Shown in pieces: positions 23,491 through 33,688 of a DNA stretch of 64,000 nt. Position numbers and translations under genes: made by a program. Source of the stretch: Siphonodentalium dalli (lineage: Eukaryota > Mollusca > Scaphopoda > Gadilida > Siphonodentaliidae); contig CP136069.1 in the NCBI GenBank assembly GCA_032622095.1, positions 107,970,278 to 108,034,277 of the forward strand. The letters are read 5' to 3'. The notes under the pieces are model-generated. The model made no database searches. It saw only the letters and a program-made list of their open reading frames with translations, and had not been told where the DNA came from. The stretch's first letter is position 1. Each line of letters opens with the position of its first letter.

Positions 23491-24908
23491 TCCTGATATA
23501 AATGTTTACATAATACATGTATATGCATTATTAGTTTCAATATATGCATGTTTTCTAATTCGTAGAAGCGCAGTTATTCAATGTATATTTTGATATGTTC
23601 AATATGGACTAACAGCATACCCACCTCCAAGGCGCCCGTATCTTTAAAATCCGATGAAAATTGGTCAAACACAAACAATTTTTTAAATATTGGCAAGTTG
23701 AAGAACGGCCTCATCGCGTTTGAGTCAACAGCTGCGAGGTGTTGTCGTGTTAATGAACGTATCAACTGATTTTATAATTTTCTTCTAGATCGTTCTTTTG
23801 CCAACACGTCGGGTTGACTAGAGCTCTTAATTCATAGTACGGCGATAGGTGGATTGATAAAAATTATTTCCGTTGATCAATTGAATATAAACTTAAATAA
23901 GTGACATAACTGCTCTATATAAAGCATAATTAGACTCCAATAAGTTTGTAATGTAATCTTCTAGTATATATACACAGAGTATATATTCATCCACCGATAT
24001 GCAGGGACAAATGCAGCGAAATGCAATGCAGCAGTGTTTGGTTAATTATCAGGCGGCATGCACGAGAAAAGAAACATTCAAAACACCTGTCAGTGAGATA
24101 GACAATGTTGTAAACTCTGTCCTTGATGTTGCTACGTCACGGGCCACGTGCGCGTTCATGATTATTGTCGGGCGGCATTGTTTGATCTTTTCCTGCAACA
24201 TTTGGTAATCGCATGCATTTGCTGTAGTGGGCAGTTCACAGTGCAACATATTTTTTACATATTCTTATCTAATCACGATTCGGATGAAACACATGTATGT
24301 AATTGGAATGGGGAAAATATCCCTCTATATAAGTCTATTTCAAGTTGGTTCGCGCAAGATAATTATGCGATCGCCAAATTTCACCGACACAAAAATCTGA
24401 TAATCTGATAATTCTTATAAATATTTTTTAAAGCATCTTGAGCAGAGAATAAATAAAGACACTGTGTGGTGGTATGTTTAGTTCTTTATTCCGGATTTTG
24501 TTATCGCGTATACGTTGGAGTTGAATAGAGTTGTGTCGGCATATTTGGAATTGAATTTGAAAATTCTCTGTCTCCTTGGCTTACCTGTGGTCGTGTTTTT
24601 TCTGTATAATTCCGCGGAAAAAATCGCTATCCAAATGTTCTAACTGATTTACGTACGAGAAGACTTGGAAGTATGTCTGAATATAAATCCGAGCATATTA
24701 TCACCCAATTGCCTTTCGCCCGCCGAAAGCGGCGAATTCAAGGAATTACGTGCATGGGGACGTCAACCATTGAAGACGTTAGTACTCTAAAATATATTTA
24801 GTTTCACGCGATGAATGAATGTAAGGTCAGTTTCTTAATATATTAACGCATATCATAGACCAACTTGAACAAAACAGATCAAAAATGTCACACAGCCTTG
24901 AGTCTTCA
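23491..24908. other. composite core, no gene seen
   Basis: AT-rich. Short ORFs on both strands at 23.57-24.4 kb overlap each other and show no family. Nothing recognised. Confidence 0.5.
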
Positions 24909-26050
24909 AATGAAAGTGTCAATGACACTGTAGCTCAACTTGGAAAGGGAATAATTTAATGTATTACAGTCAATGGAGCGATTAGGAATGGTTAAAGTTG
25001 AATGTCTAATACTAGTTTATAGACATGAAGAGAAAAGTAAAATCCAAGATGGCTGCTGGTGGCCATGTTTTCGGCCAAATGACCCCAAAATTACTCGTTC
25101 CCATCTACATGTCATCGTTAACATCCATGACAAATTTTATGACGATCAGACGAACAGTACGACCTGTGGCCCTTGCTGGATTAAATTTTGAAATCCAAGA
25201 TGGCCGCTGGCGGCCATGTTTTTTGTCCGAAAGATCCCAAAATGACTTGTTCCCATTTACATTCCAATTTCAACAGCCATGACAAATTTTATGATGATCA
25301 GACTAAAGGTACGACCTGTAGCCTGTGCTAAAGGATTTAGTCATACAAAGAGTAAAATCCAAGTTGGCTGCTGGCGGCCATGTTTTTCGGCCGAATGACC
25401 CCAAAATGACTCGTTCCCATCTACATGTGATTATTAACATTCTTGACAAATTTCATGATGATCAGACTAAAAGTAGGACCTGTAGCCCGTGCTAAAGGAT
25501 TTAGTCATACAAAGAGTAAAATCCAAGATGGCTGCTGGCGACCATGTTTTTTGGCCGAATGACCCCAAAATTACTCGTTCCCATCTACATGTCATTGTTA
25601 CTATCCATGACAAATTTTATGATGATCAGACTAAAGGTACGACCTGCAGCCCGTGCTAAAGAATTTAGTCATACAAAGAGTAAAATCCAAGATGGCTGCT
25701 GGCCTCGATGTTTTTTGGCCGAATGCCCCCAAAATTACTCGTTCCCATCAACATGTCAATATTAACATCCATGACAAATTTCATGACGAGCAGACAAACA
25801 GTACGCCCTGTAGCCCGTGCTAATGGATTGAATTTTGAAATGCAAGATGGCCACTGGCGGCCATGTTTTTTTTACCGAATGACCCCAAAATTAATCATTC
25901 TGGTCTAAATGTTGATGTCAACAGCTATGACAAATTTCATAATGATCCGACCAAAGGTACGACCTGTAGACTGCATTGTTGACGCCTTACGTACACACGG
26001 ACGATAAAGCCATGGCAATAGCTCAAACTTTACAAAGTAAAGTTGAGCTA
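24909..26050 (+). mobile_element. pearl-like tandem-core repeat element, copy 1
   Basis: Starts AATGAAAGTGTCAATGACAC, then TAGCTCAACTTGG. The core has about six units of about 160 bp (CCAAGATGGC(C/T)GC, GGCCGAATGACCCCAAAA, CTCGTTCCCATCTACATG, GACAAATTTCATGATGATC, ACGACCTGTAGCCCG). It ends AAGTTGAGCTA. Left arm, tandem core and right arm with short inverted TAGCTCAACTT ends resemble bivalve pearl/CvA elements, thought to be Helitron-related and non-autonomous. ORFs inside are repeat artefacts. Confidence 0.75.
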
Positions 26051-26099
26051 AAAAACAGCGAAAATTATTATCGGCAGATTATTCGATCGCGGTTGACAC

Positions 26100-26365
26100 G
26101 AGGAATGACCGCGGTGTAAGGCCGTCGCGGAAAATACTACCGCGGTGCACGCCGGTAACGGACTAGATTACTGCAGTGTACTACCGTATGACCACTGTGT
26201 ACTACCGCATGGCCGCGGTGTACTACCGCACGACCGCGGTGTATTACCACATGACCGCGGTGTATTACCGCATGGCTGCGGTGTACTACCGCATGACCGC
26301 GGTGTATTTGCGGTATGACCGCGGTCATGGCCGGCCCATAACCTCGTTAAAGGGGTCGATTAATT
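26100..26365. repeat. ACCGCGGT palindromic-motif array, right
   Basis: About ten copies of ACCGCGGTGTACTACCGCATG with about 21-bp spacing. It ends AACCTCGTTAAAGGGGTCG then ATTAATTAAAGCATAGCTG, the inverted counterpart of the left array edge. Confidence 0.8.
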
Positions 26366-26379
26366 AAAGCATAGCTGTA

Positions 26380-26770
26380 CACGAGTGTGGATATATATGG
26401 TCATGGGTGAGGGATACGTATATAAAGCAAGTGGCTATATGGCCAATGGTGAGATGCATATGTATACATGGAGTGACTCTATGGTCATAGATGGGGTGTA
26501 TATGTTTATCTTGAATGGCTATTTTGTCCATGGCGAATATGTATACAGGGAGTGACCGTATGGCCAATGGTGAGATGAATAGGTATACAAGGATTGACGT
26601 ATGATCAGGAAAGTGGTGAATAGATATACAGGGAGTGACTATATGGTCATGGGTTAGGTGTATGTGTATAGAGTGAGTGACTATCTTGACATTTGTATTG
26701 TGTTTATGTGTATATATGGAGTGACTGTATGTTACTGGGTTGATTGTACATGTGTACCTTGGGTTGCTAA
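26380..26770. repeat. degenerate minisatellite, right arm
   Basis: About 8-9 units of the same TATGGTCATGGGTGAGG / GTGTATACAGGGAGTGAC type as 15400-16012, on the other side of the core. The 163-codon minus ORF across it is an artefact of the repeat. Confidence 0.7.
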
Positions 26771-26964
26771 TTTGCTTTCCACAATAACTCAACGATATAT
26801 TAATCGATAGAGAGGTCATGTCAGAGAGTTCTCCATCTTGATGGCGTTTATGCACGATGGAGGAAACGTTAAATTATTTCCCCCTGATAATAGTTAATCA
26901 ATTTTTATGCTAATGGGCTTGTGATATCAAGTCAGTGATATCGATATTTCAAATATACAGGAGA

Positions 26965-27420
26965 ATGCACTTATTGGGTTCCATTCCTTCACATTCCTTC
27001 GCTGGAAAGATTATAAAAATATATGGAAGTCATAGCTTATTTAGGAACGAATTGGATTTTGAACAGTGACACGTTTACTACACTCGAGGAGTTAGCATGT
27101 GCCTTATGTTCAACTTTCAAGAAAAGTGAATCAAGCTAGGCGGATAATGTTCCAGCAGAAGTTCGAGAATCAGTAGAATGTACTTGATCTTTCTGCACTT
27201 CCATCATGTGAGGAATCTTTAATTCTACACTCAAAACGAGCCAACATGATAGCAAAACAGTGGAGACTTGCAACCGTTGCCAAATCAACCACTCCCGGTG
27301 TAGCACTTCATGGATGGACGGCTGATAGGCAGCCTGAGTTGTAAGATGTTGCACAGAAATTTTATTGACTGTTACCATCACATTTGATGAAATTGACAGT
27401 GACAGTGAAGATGAGATTGC
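26965..27420 (+). pseudogene. decayed transposon-associated ORF, right arm copy (LHSKRAN...HGW)
   Basis: The + strand encodes NALIGFHSFT, then after frame changes DLSALPSCEESLILHSKRAN, AKQWRLATVAKS and VALHGWTADRQPEL, followed by the same acidic tail as the left arm. It preserves the RAN...W.....HGW part that is frameshifted in the left copy. Both copies read outwards towards the element ends, as a 3'-terminal gene part would. Less of the 5' part remains here than in the left arm. Confidence 0.45.
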
Positions 27421-28431
27421 ATAATCCGTGGGCAGAACTATTGTAATTTATGGTATGAATTCTATCAACTAGTACGAACGACCTTTCGAGGTTAGTATAG
27501 CATAAAATTGAAAGCATTGAGAACACTATCTTGGGGTAGGGTTAAGTTTTACTTTATTTCTTAATTCTAGTCTGGTACATGATTATAGCATTTCATGTCT
27601 GATATTGGGGAAGAATTTATGCTCATTGTGGTGCATGTTGTGCAGCTGTATCCGTAAAACTGACAAAGTCATGGGAATTTTTCAGAAATTTTTCACTTAA
27701 AAATAATCAAAATTTTAGCTAATTTACCCAAAAAAAATCAAAACTGAAAAAAAAATAGACTCTACCATAACATAAATCTCCTCATATACATGCTAATTCC
27801 ATGATATATGATAAGACTCTGAATTGGTTTAAAAAAAGGAATGAAAACGGGCTATTCTGACTTGACAGGTATTTTCAGATAGAAAATCAGTTTTAGGGGG
27901 GTGGGTTAAGTTTTTGGAAATATCTCGGCTTCTTGGAAATCATTGCTGCTGAAGTTGATATTAATAAATCAGGTATATAATGCTGAAAATTTTGATGCAC
28001 CACTGAGAGCTTTATACCAAAAAATGAAAATTTTATAGGAAATCTTCTGGAAAACTTTTTTGAAAAAGCACTGCAATTTATGCATTTTTTTGGGCATTTT
28101 CGTGAATTTTTCACAAAAATTGTTGGATAATATAACTTTTTGCACATTATAAATGTTAAGCAACCCAGATAGAATAAGTATATGATATTCAATTACATTT
28201 ATTTTAACATTTGTCTTATTTTATTGGTATTCCTGATTATACTGAAATTTGCACCAAAAAGGTCAAAAAAATATATTTTCCACCTGCTCCGCCCTGGATA
28301 CCTCAGTGTTTTGGAACCCCCATGGGGCAAGGATAATTGGAGAGAGCGTCAAAATTTCTACCCTTTCGTGTGACACTACCCTCATCTGGGGGCCGGTCTA
28401 ATAATAAATAAAAAGTTCCCAGACCCCTGTG

Positions 28432-29099
28432 CATTTTATCTTTTGCACATTTATTTACAGTATTATCCGAAATTCATTATCATTTCTGCTGATAAGTACA
28501 TTGTAAAATATCAACAATTCAATATCATTTCTGCTGATAAGTACATTGTAAAATATCAACAATTCAAATCAAACACAAGTCTACACATAATGGCTTACCG
28601 ATTTGATTTCAAACGCCGATGCCAGACAAAATATATACGGTAATTCAATGTCCCGCTAAAAAAAAAAACACACACCACCACTAACACCACTAATAATTTT
28701 TCTGTAACTCCACCCATATTTGAAAATTGATCTTCTAATTAGTCAGATTCACATCCTGAACGGAGACTGACATACTGCTGCAGAGAAACGACAGACATCA
28801 TGCTAAAACTGCGCATTTTAAATCTATTATAGTTGACGAAGTTATTCTGGTTTCGTCGACTACGAAACCAGAATGTTAGTTAGTTGTGGTTTATTTACTG
28901 CTATAAATAAGCCTATTAGATATATTCTTCGTTCCGTTTGCAACGATATGTACATATATTCACTCACCAGCAGTTCTGTAGTGGACATTTATGGCAATAT
29001 ATTCGTACGTAGTGTTTTACTGCATACATTGTGAAACACAACCACACGACCGCTCCGTGCGATACACTGATACATGCACATTGTACCTGTATATATCAC
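28432..29099. other. 24-kb element interior with a 45-bp tandem duplication and a hairpin
   Basis: Bases 28480-28569 are two direct copies of a 45-bp unit containing TTTCTGCTGATAAGTACATT. At 28843-28874 there is a hairpin ATTCTGGTTTCG...CGAAACCAGAAT. No gene recognised. Confidence 0.6.
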
Positions 29100-30046
29100 A
29101 AACAAGAGCTACGCTGGGCGTGCAATATACGCCCTATCTTGGGTCGGCGGAAACTGGTAAAAAAGGGGCATAACTCTGGTAAAAATTGGCGGACGGAACT
29201 CAAATTTGAACTTGACCTGTGTTTTGGTGGGAGAAAGTAATATACCAAATTATCATTGAATCCGATAAGCTCTAGTAAAGTTATCATCCGGACAACAAAT
29301 TTCAGGGATTTTCTAAGTCAAATTACGTCAAATAAGGGGCATAACTCCGGTGAAAATTGGCGGACAGAACCCAAATTCGAACTTGAGCTGTGTTTTCTCC
29401 TAATAAACCCACATACCAAATTTGATTGAAATCGGTTCACTCTAACTAAAGTTATCATCCGAACAACAAATTTCAGGGATTTTCTAAGTCAAATTATGCC
29501 AAAAAAGGGGCCATAACTCTCGCAAAAATTATCGGATTAAAACGAAATTCGGACTTGAGCTGTATTTCGATATATGTAATCCACATAAACATTCCAAAAT
29601 CGAGTTATCATCCGGAAACCAAAAAACATAAGAAAAACTGAATTTTCTAAGTCGAAAAAGGGGCATAACTCTGCCAAAAATGGTCGGACAGAACCCAAGT
29701 TCGAACTTGACCTGTGTTTTGGTGGGAGAAAGTAATATACCAAATTTGGATTCATTCCGATAAACTATATTAAAGTTATCATCCGGACAACAAATTTCAA
29801 GGATTTTCTAAGTCAAAAAACGTCAAATAAGGGGCATAACTCCGGTGAAAATTGGCGGGCGGAACCCAAATTCGAACTTGAACTTACTTTTCGGCTAATA
29901 AACCCACATACCAAATTTTACTAATTTTGGTTCACTCTAACTAAAGTTATCATCCGGACAACAGGTTAACGGACGCCCGCCCGGACGCCCGCCCGGACGG
30001 ACAGACCAATACTATAATACGGCCTTTTTTTCAAAAGGGCGTATAA
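29100..30046. repeat. mollusc tandem-unit element, about 165-bp units
   Basis: Starts near AACAAGAG with TATACGCCC at 29127 and ends GGGCGTATA at 30046. It holds five degenerate units of AAGGGGCATAACTC, CCCAAATTCGAACTTGA, ATACCAAATTTGATTG and AAAGTTATCATCCGGACAAC, then CGGACGCCCGCC repeats. ORFs are repeat shadows. Confidence 0.75.
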
Positions 30047-30214
30047 AAAGTCTAACACGAGTCAAAAGCTGCAAATAAATTGCCTTATTTGGAACCAATG
30101 CGTAGATATGTGATTTTCGGTGAAATTACACTAAATTAGTCATAGGTGATCGTAAATAAAACAAAAATTTAATAGTATAAAACCAAATAACGTGACTCAT
30201 CGTCTGTCTACTTT

Positions 30215-30421
30215 TCGGCGCGGTGATTGTAATCTTCAACGTGTGTGCGTTGATCCTTAACGCAACGTGTTTAACGTAAACATGGTCTGCGTTAAACTTC
30301 AACGCAGTCTGCGTTAAACTTCAATGCGGTCCGTTGATTTTCAACGCGGTCGTAACGTATCACCAACGCATTATCACGGTCATTGCGTTGACGTTACGAC
30401 CACATTGAGGACCGCGTTAAA
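30215..30421. repeat. right subterminal CGCGGTC repeat array of the 24-kb element
   Basis: About eight degenerate copies, including CTTCAACGCAGTCTGCGTTAA and CAACGCGGTCGTAACG, adjoining the right terminal inverted repeat. It mirrors the 6363-6562 array in motif but not in alignment. Confidence 0.75.
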
Positions 30422-30449
30422 AGGGACACTTATTTTGAGAAGGTCTGTA

Positions 30450-31244
30450 AGCAAAGTGGTATTCCCTTCAAATTTGTGGATGGCGAAGTTGTTTTGGAAG
30501 TTGATGTCATACCTGGACATTTTCCTTTACTCATGAGCAAATTGTCAATGAAACGAGCTTCTACAATTCTAAATTTTTATAAGGATACAGTGCTAGGCGA
30601 GAACATCGTGTTAAACTTCACAACATCAAGACATTATAGTATACCCATCAGTCGTCACATGTATTCGAAAACAGAGGTTGGACCAATTTCTAAACCAAGA
30701 ATCACTCTTTTCATGGACTTCAGTGAGAAATCTCAACAGGAGCAAGAGAAGATAGTTATGAAGCTCCATCATCAGTTTAGTCATCCTTCATTTGAGAAAT
30801 TTAGAAAACTTCTTGTAAGTTCTGGTATTTCATCGAAAAATGTCTTCAGAATCCTTTAATCAGTTTCTTCAAATTGTGATGCTTGTCAGAAATTCAAAAA
30901 TCCTAAACCGCGACAAGTTGTGAGTTTACCGATGACTTTAATGATATGGTGACAATGGATCTGATTTCTTTTGGAAAAAGCACATGGATTTTACATCTTG
31001 TTAACATGTTTACAAGATATTCTGTTGCCACTGTAATTCACAGTAAGGAGAGAAGCATTATTGTAGAGAAAATAATGAAAATCTGGGTGAGTTATTTTGG
31101 ACCTGCGAGAAAATTTCTATTTGACAATAGTGGTGAATTCAATAACTATGTTTTCAGAGACATTTGTGAACATTTAATATTGTATCGACTACCACTGCTG
31201 CAGAAAGTGCATGGCAAAATGGAATTTGTGAAAGGTACAATAGT
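30450..31244 (+). pseudogene. copia protease end and integrase (part 1)
   Basis: The frame resumes right after the TA target with a segment containing FKFVDGEVV and PLLMSKLSMKRAS. Next comes the zinc-binding pre-integrase: HH near KLHHQFSHPS (about 30763-30792) and CDACQKF (about 30874-30894). A stop near 30857 intervenes. The integrase core shows VTMDL (first Asp), FDNSGEF (second Asp) and, after a frameshift near 31180, AESAWQNGICERYN (Glu). All three catalytic acids are visible but not in one frame. It ends at AATAGT, where a LINE inserted. Confidence 0.8.
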
Positions 31245-31960
31245 TCTATAGACCCCAATCTGAAATTTGACATTCACTTTAATTCTGTATGCAATCGAGC
31301 AAATCAAATAATGGGCATCATACATCGGACTTTCACTCACATGGATTGCGATACATTCAGAACACTGTTCGTCAGTATGGTCAGACCTATACTTGAATAT
31401 TGTCAAATATGCTGGAACCCACATTTGAAATACCCGAGTATGATGTTGGAGAGAGTGCAGAGAAGAGCGACAAAATTAGTTCCCGGTTTCAGCAACCTTA
31501 CATACCGAGAGAGACTAATAAAACTGAATCTGATGACTCTCAAATATAGACGTTATAGGGGTGATATGATTGAACTATATAAAACTCAAGAACGGATACT
31601 ACAATATCACATTTGAAAACTTTTTCGAAGCAGTCAAAGTGACAAAACAAGAGGACACCACATGAAATTACAGAAGAAACATGTTTCGAAGGATATAGGG
31701 AAACACTTCTATACTCAGAGAGTAATTGACGAATGGAACAATCTCTCCGGATTTGTCATAGATGCAGACACCACTGAAGAGTTCAAACGGAGACTCGATG
31801 CGCACTCATATAACAGAAGATATGAATTTGACAAACATGGATATTCGTAGGGATTATTACGCTATGTATAGCACTATCATATTCAGTACAACATTGTAAA
31901 CATGTAACTGTTACCGGGACGAAAAGTCTATATAGACTTGTCCTGTAGAACTTGATGTTG
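31245..31960 (+). mobile_element. 5'-truncated LINE (CR1/jockey-like 3' end) inside copia
   Basis: Flanked by AATAGT (31239-31244 and 31961-31966). It encodes the C-terminal part of a non-LTR ORF2: VRPILEYCQICWNP, RRATKLVPGFSNLTYRERL, LKYRRYRGDMIELYK, then GKHFYTQRVIDEWNNL and FKRRLDAHS, then a stop near 31850 and about 110 bp of 3' UTR. One frameshift near 31615. The missing endonuclease and most of RT are typical 5' truncation. Confidence 0.85.
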
Positions 31961-31966
31961 AATAGT

Positions 31967-32575
31967 GTTTTGAAACAAAGTCCTTCTTGATACTAACTGT
32001 TCATTAGAGTCTGCCATTGTTTGGTCTGTTAGTGCAAGAAACTCGTTATTGAATCACAATGATTACAGCCCTAATCAACTGGTGTTTGGAAGAAACCCCA
32101 ACATGCCAAGTGTTATGCTAGATGGTCTCCCTGCACTTGAAGGAAAATCTACCAGTCAAACTGTGGCAGAAAAACTCAATGCTCTGCACAAAGCTAGGGA
32201 ACAATTTGTGAAGAATGAGACATCGGAGAGACTATATAGAGCTTTGAAACATAATGTGAGGACCACAGAAACAGTATTTCAAAATGGAGATTCAGTGTAT
32301 TATAAGAGAAATGACAGTGATCAGTGGAGAGGACCTGGAACTGTGATCGGAAAGGAAAATAAGGAAGTGCTTGTAAAACATGGTGGGATTTATGTTCGTG
32401 TTCCTGTTTGTAGACTATCTCACACTGAGCAAAATAACTCCATGCCAGACGATGTGAATTCTAACACAACCGAAACTGAAACAGTTCCATTATCGGATTC
32501 CAATAGCAGACAAAATAAAAGGTCAGCCGACCACAGTGTCCCCCGAAAATGTGGTAAGTCGATGCCGCTTTGTTA
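31967..32575 (+). pseudogene. copia integrase C-terminal part
   Basis: Continues the integrase after the LINE, one frame off, with SAIVWSVSARNSLLN then NDYSPNQLVFGRNPNMPSV, the usual post-catalytic block in copia integrases. A basic, Ser-rich segment follows and ends at a stop near 32573, where a MITE-like repeat has joined. Confidence 0.8.
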
Positions 32576-32990
32576 AAGAAATAAAAAAAAATTGACATTT
32601 TATACCCATACAGAAAATTATAGTTGAAAAGTGTTAATAACTCCGTAAAAAAAAAAATCCGTCATCTATATTCATTTTGCACATCTCCAATATATGGGCA
32701 ACAATACTCTGAAGTTTCAAATATCAACGATCAAAACTGTAGGAGGAGTTGATTATACCATGAAGGTACCCTGATACAGAAATTTATAAAAAATGTTGAA
32801 AAGTCGAAAAGGGTTAATAACTCTGTCAAAAAATAATTTTCCCATCATCTATATACATGTTGCACATCTTCAATATATGAGCAACAATATTCTGAAGTTT
32901 CAAATCTCTGGGATGAAATCTGTAGGAGGAGATGATTACACCATGAAGGTACTCAAAAGTGTGACGGACGGACAGAGCCCGTTTCTATAA
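32538..32990. repeat. MITE-like repeat inside copia, right end lost
   Basis: Starts GTCCCCCGAAAA and carries two units with TAATAACTC, GCACATCTCCAATATATGGG and CCATGAAGGTAC. It ends with GACGGACGGACAGAGCCC. It matches 62450-62950 but lacks the final inverted GTCCCCC end. Confidence 0.65.
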
Positions 32991-32999
32991 TGATCCACA

Positions 33000-33488
33000 A
33001 GTAGATGATCTAAATGATGTATGTAGTTCACAGAATTCTTTTCTTCCTAAAGTGCATGATAATGTAAAATATTTGCCAGTCAATGAGACGGAATGGATCA
33101 AAGCTACTATATTAAGTAGAGCTGGAAAGGTGACTAGTTAAAACAAAAACATTCTCAATGTGAAAAATCAACAAACTGGTGAAAGCAGTTGCATAGACTT
33201 CAAGAATAGTGTGGAGAAGTGGGAGTTATGTGAGGAAATTAATGAAGTTCTCATGACTGAAAATCTGGACATTCATAATGATATTTGTGAAGCAATGAAA
33301 CGACTCAAAATAGATATTGCCATTATCATGGAGATGATACAGAAATAGGAAATGCAAATACAGTGGATTGAAAGCAAAGGTCAGCTAGCGAATTCTCTTA
33401 CAAAGAAAGGAGCAAGCAGGTCAAGTATGCTTGCACTGTAAATGCAGTTTTATAGATGTGTATATAACAAATAGAGAAGAGAGAGAGA
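33000..33488 (+). pseudogene. copia Pol tail with RT deleted, and polypurine tract
   Basis: Open segments contain KYLPVNETEWIKATIL, AGKVTS, SCIDFKNSVEKWE (the region before RT), and then abruptly IQWIESKGQLANSLTKKGA, which is the last part of copia RNase H. The RT domain with YVDD is absent: an internal deletion at about 33290-33300. A purine run AGAGAAGAGAGAGAGA at 33473-33488 just before the LTR is the plus-strand primer tract. Confidence 0.75.
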
Positions 33489-33489
33489 T

Positions 33490-33683
33490 TGTTAATGTTC
33501 CACTTCCTAATTTCCTATTCCTAATTATGGACTAACCCAAAACAGGAAGTCACATGACATATAGTATTTTGGAGAGAGACAGTGAACAATGGTAGGGTGC
33601 AGACAAGAGGTGGTGTACTGTCAATGGAGAGTATAGAGGGACCAACAACCAGTTGAGACTATAGGTGAGCTTTGCAGTTAACA
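33490..33683 (+). repeat. copia 3' LTR (194 bp)
   Basis: Starts TGTTAATGTTCC, ends TTTGCAGTTAACA, followed by GTCCA (33684-33688). Seven bases longer than the 5' LTR at ACATGAC. Confidence 0.92.
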
Positions 33684-33688
33684 GTCCA

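Larger units (their letters stand above)
13445..28431. mobile_element. 15-kb palindromic composite element
   Basis: Ends CACAGGGGTC(C/T)GGGAA are inverted at 13445 and 28431. The outer arms (13445-about 14880 and about 26980-28431) are reverse complements at roughly 85-90 percent by eye. After a non-matching spacer the inner parts again correspond: minisatellite plus ACCGCGGT array at 15400-16320 and 26100-26770. No target duplication was found (left flank ACA, right flank CAT). The 9.8-kb core holds segmental duplications, two MITEs and a pearl-like repeat. It could be one fold-back element, or an outer element with a second TIR element (about 16015-26365, ends AATTAATCGACCC) inside it. Confidence 0.6.
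6337..30447. mobile_element. 24.1-kb TIR DNA element with TA target duplication, unclassified
   Basis: The ends are CAGACCTTCTCAAAA followed by AAGTGTCCCT, inverted at the two sides over 26 bp with one mismatch (6337-6362 and 30422-30447). TA flanks both sides (6335-6336, 30448-30449). Removing the element and one TA restores the copia reading frame across its protease region, which fixes the boundaries. Just inside each end is a 200-bp cluster of CAACGCGGTC(GTAAC) repeats. The interior holds at least six nested elements and no complete transposase. The TA duplication is compatible with Tc1/mariner or ISL2EU-like DNA elements, but the length and subterminal arrays do not suit ordinary mariners. 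Part of its size is later nesting (at least 3.9 + 15 kb). Confidence 0.8.
5044..33683 (+). mobile_element. Ty1/copia-like LTR retrotransposon (28.6 kb including nested insertions)
   Basis: Two LTRs (5044-5230 and 33490-33683), each TG...CA, are flanked by the 5-bp duplication GTCCA (5039-5043 and 33684-33688). A primer-binding site follows the 5' LTR and a purine tract precedes the 3' LTR. Domain order is Gag, protease, integrase, RNase H end: the copia order, with integrase before RT. Without the 24-kb and LINE insertions the element is about 3.8 kb. The RT region is absent, so this copy could not move by itself. The LTRs differ by about three substitutions and one 7-bp indel, which suggests a fairly recent insertion. 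It interrupts a LINE ORF. Confidence 0.9.

Noticed and set aside
15400..26855. 163-codon minus ORF at 26364-26855 and ORFs at 15348-15977
   Set aside because: They run through degenerate minisatellite units; peptides such as repeated HRGHAVVH or HDHIVT follow from the repeat.
6337..30447. Maverick/Polinton identity for the 24-kb element
   Set aside because: Mavericks make 6-bp duplications and encode polymerase B, integrase and capsid genes; here the duplication is TA and none of those genes is present.
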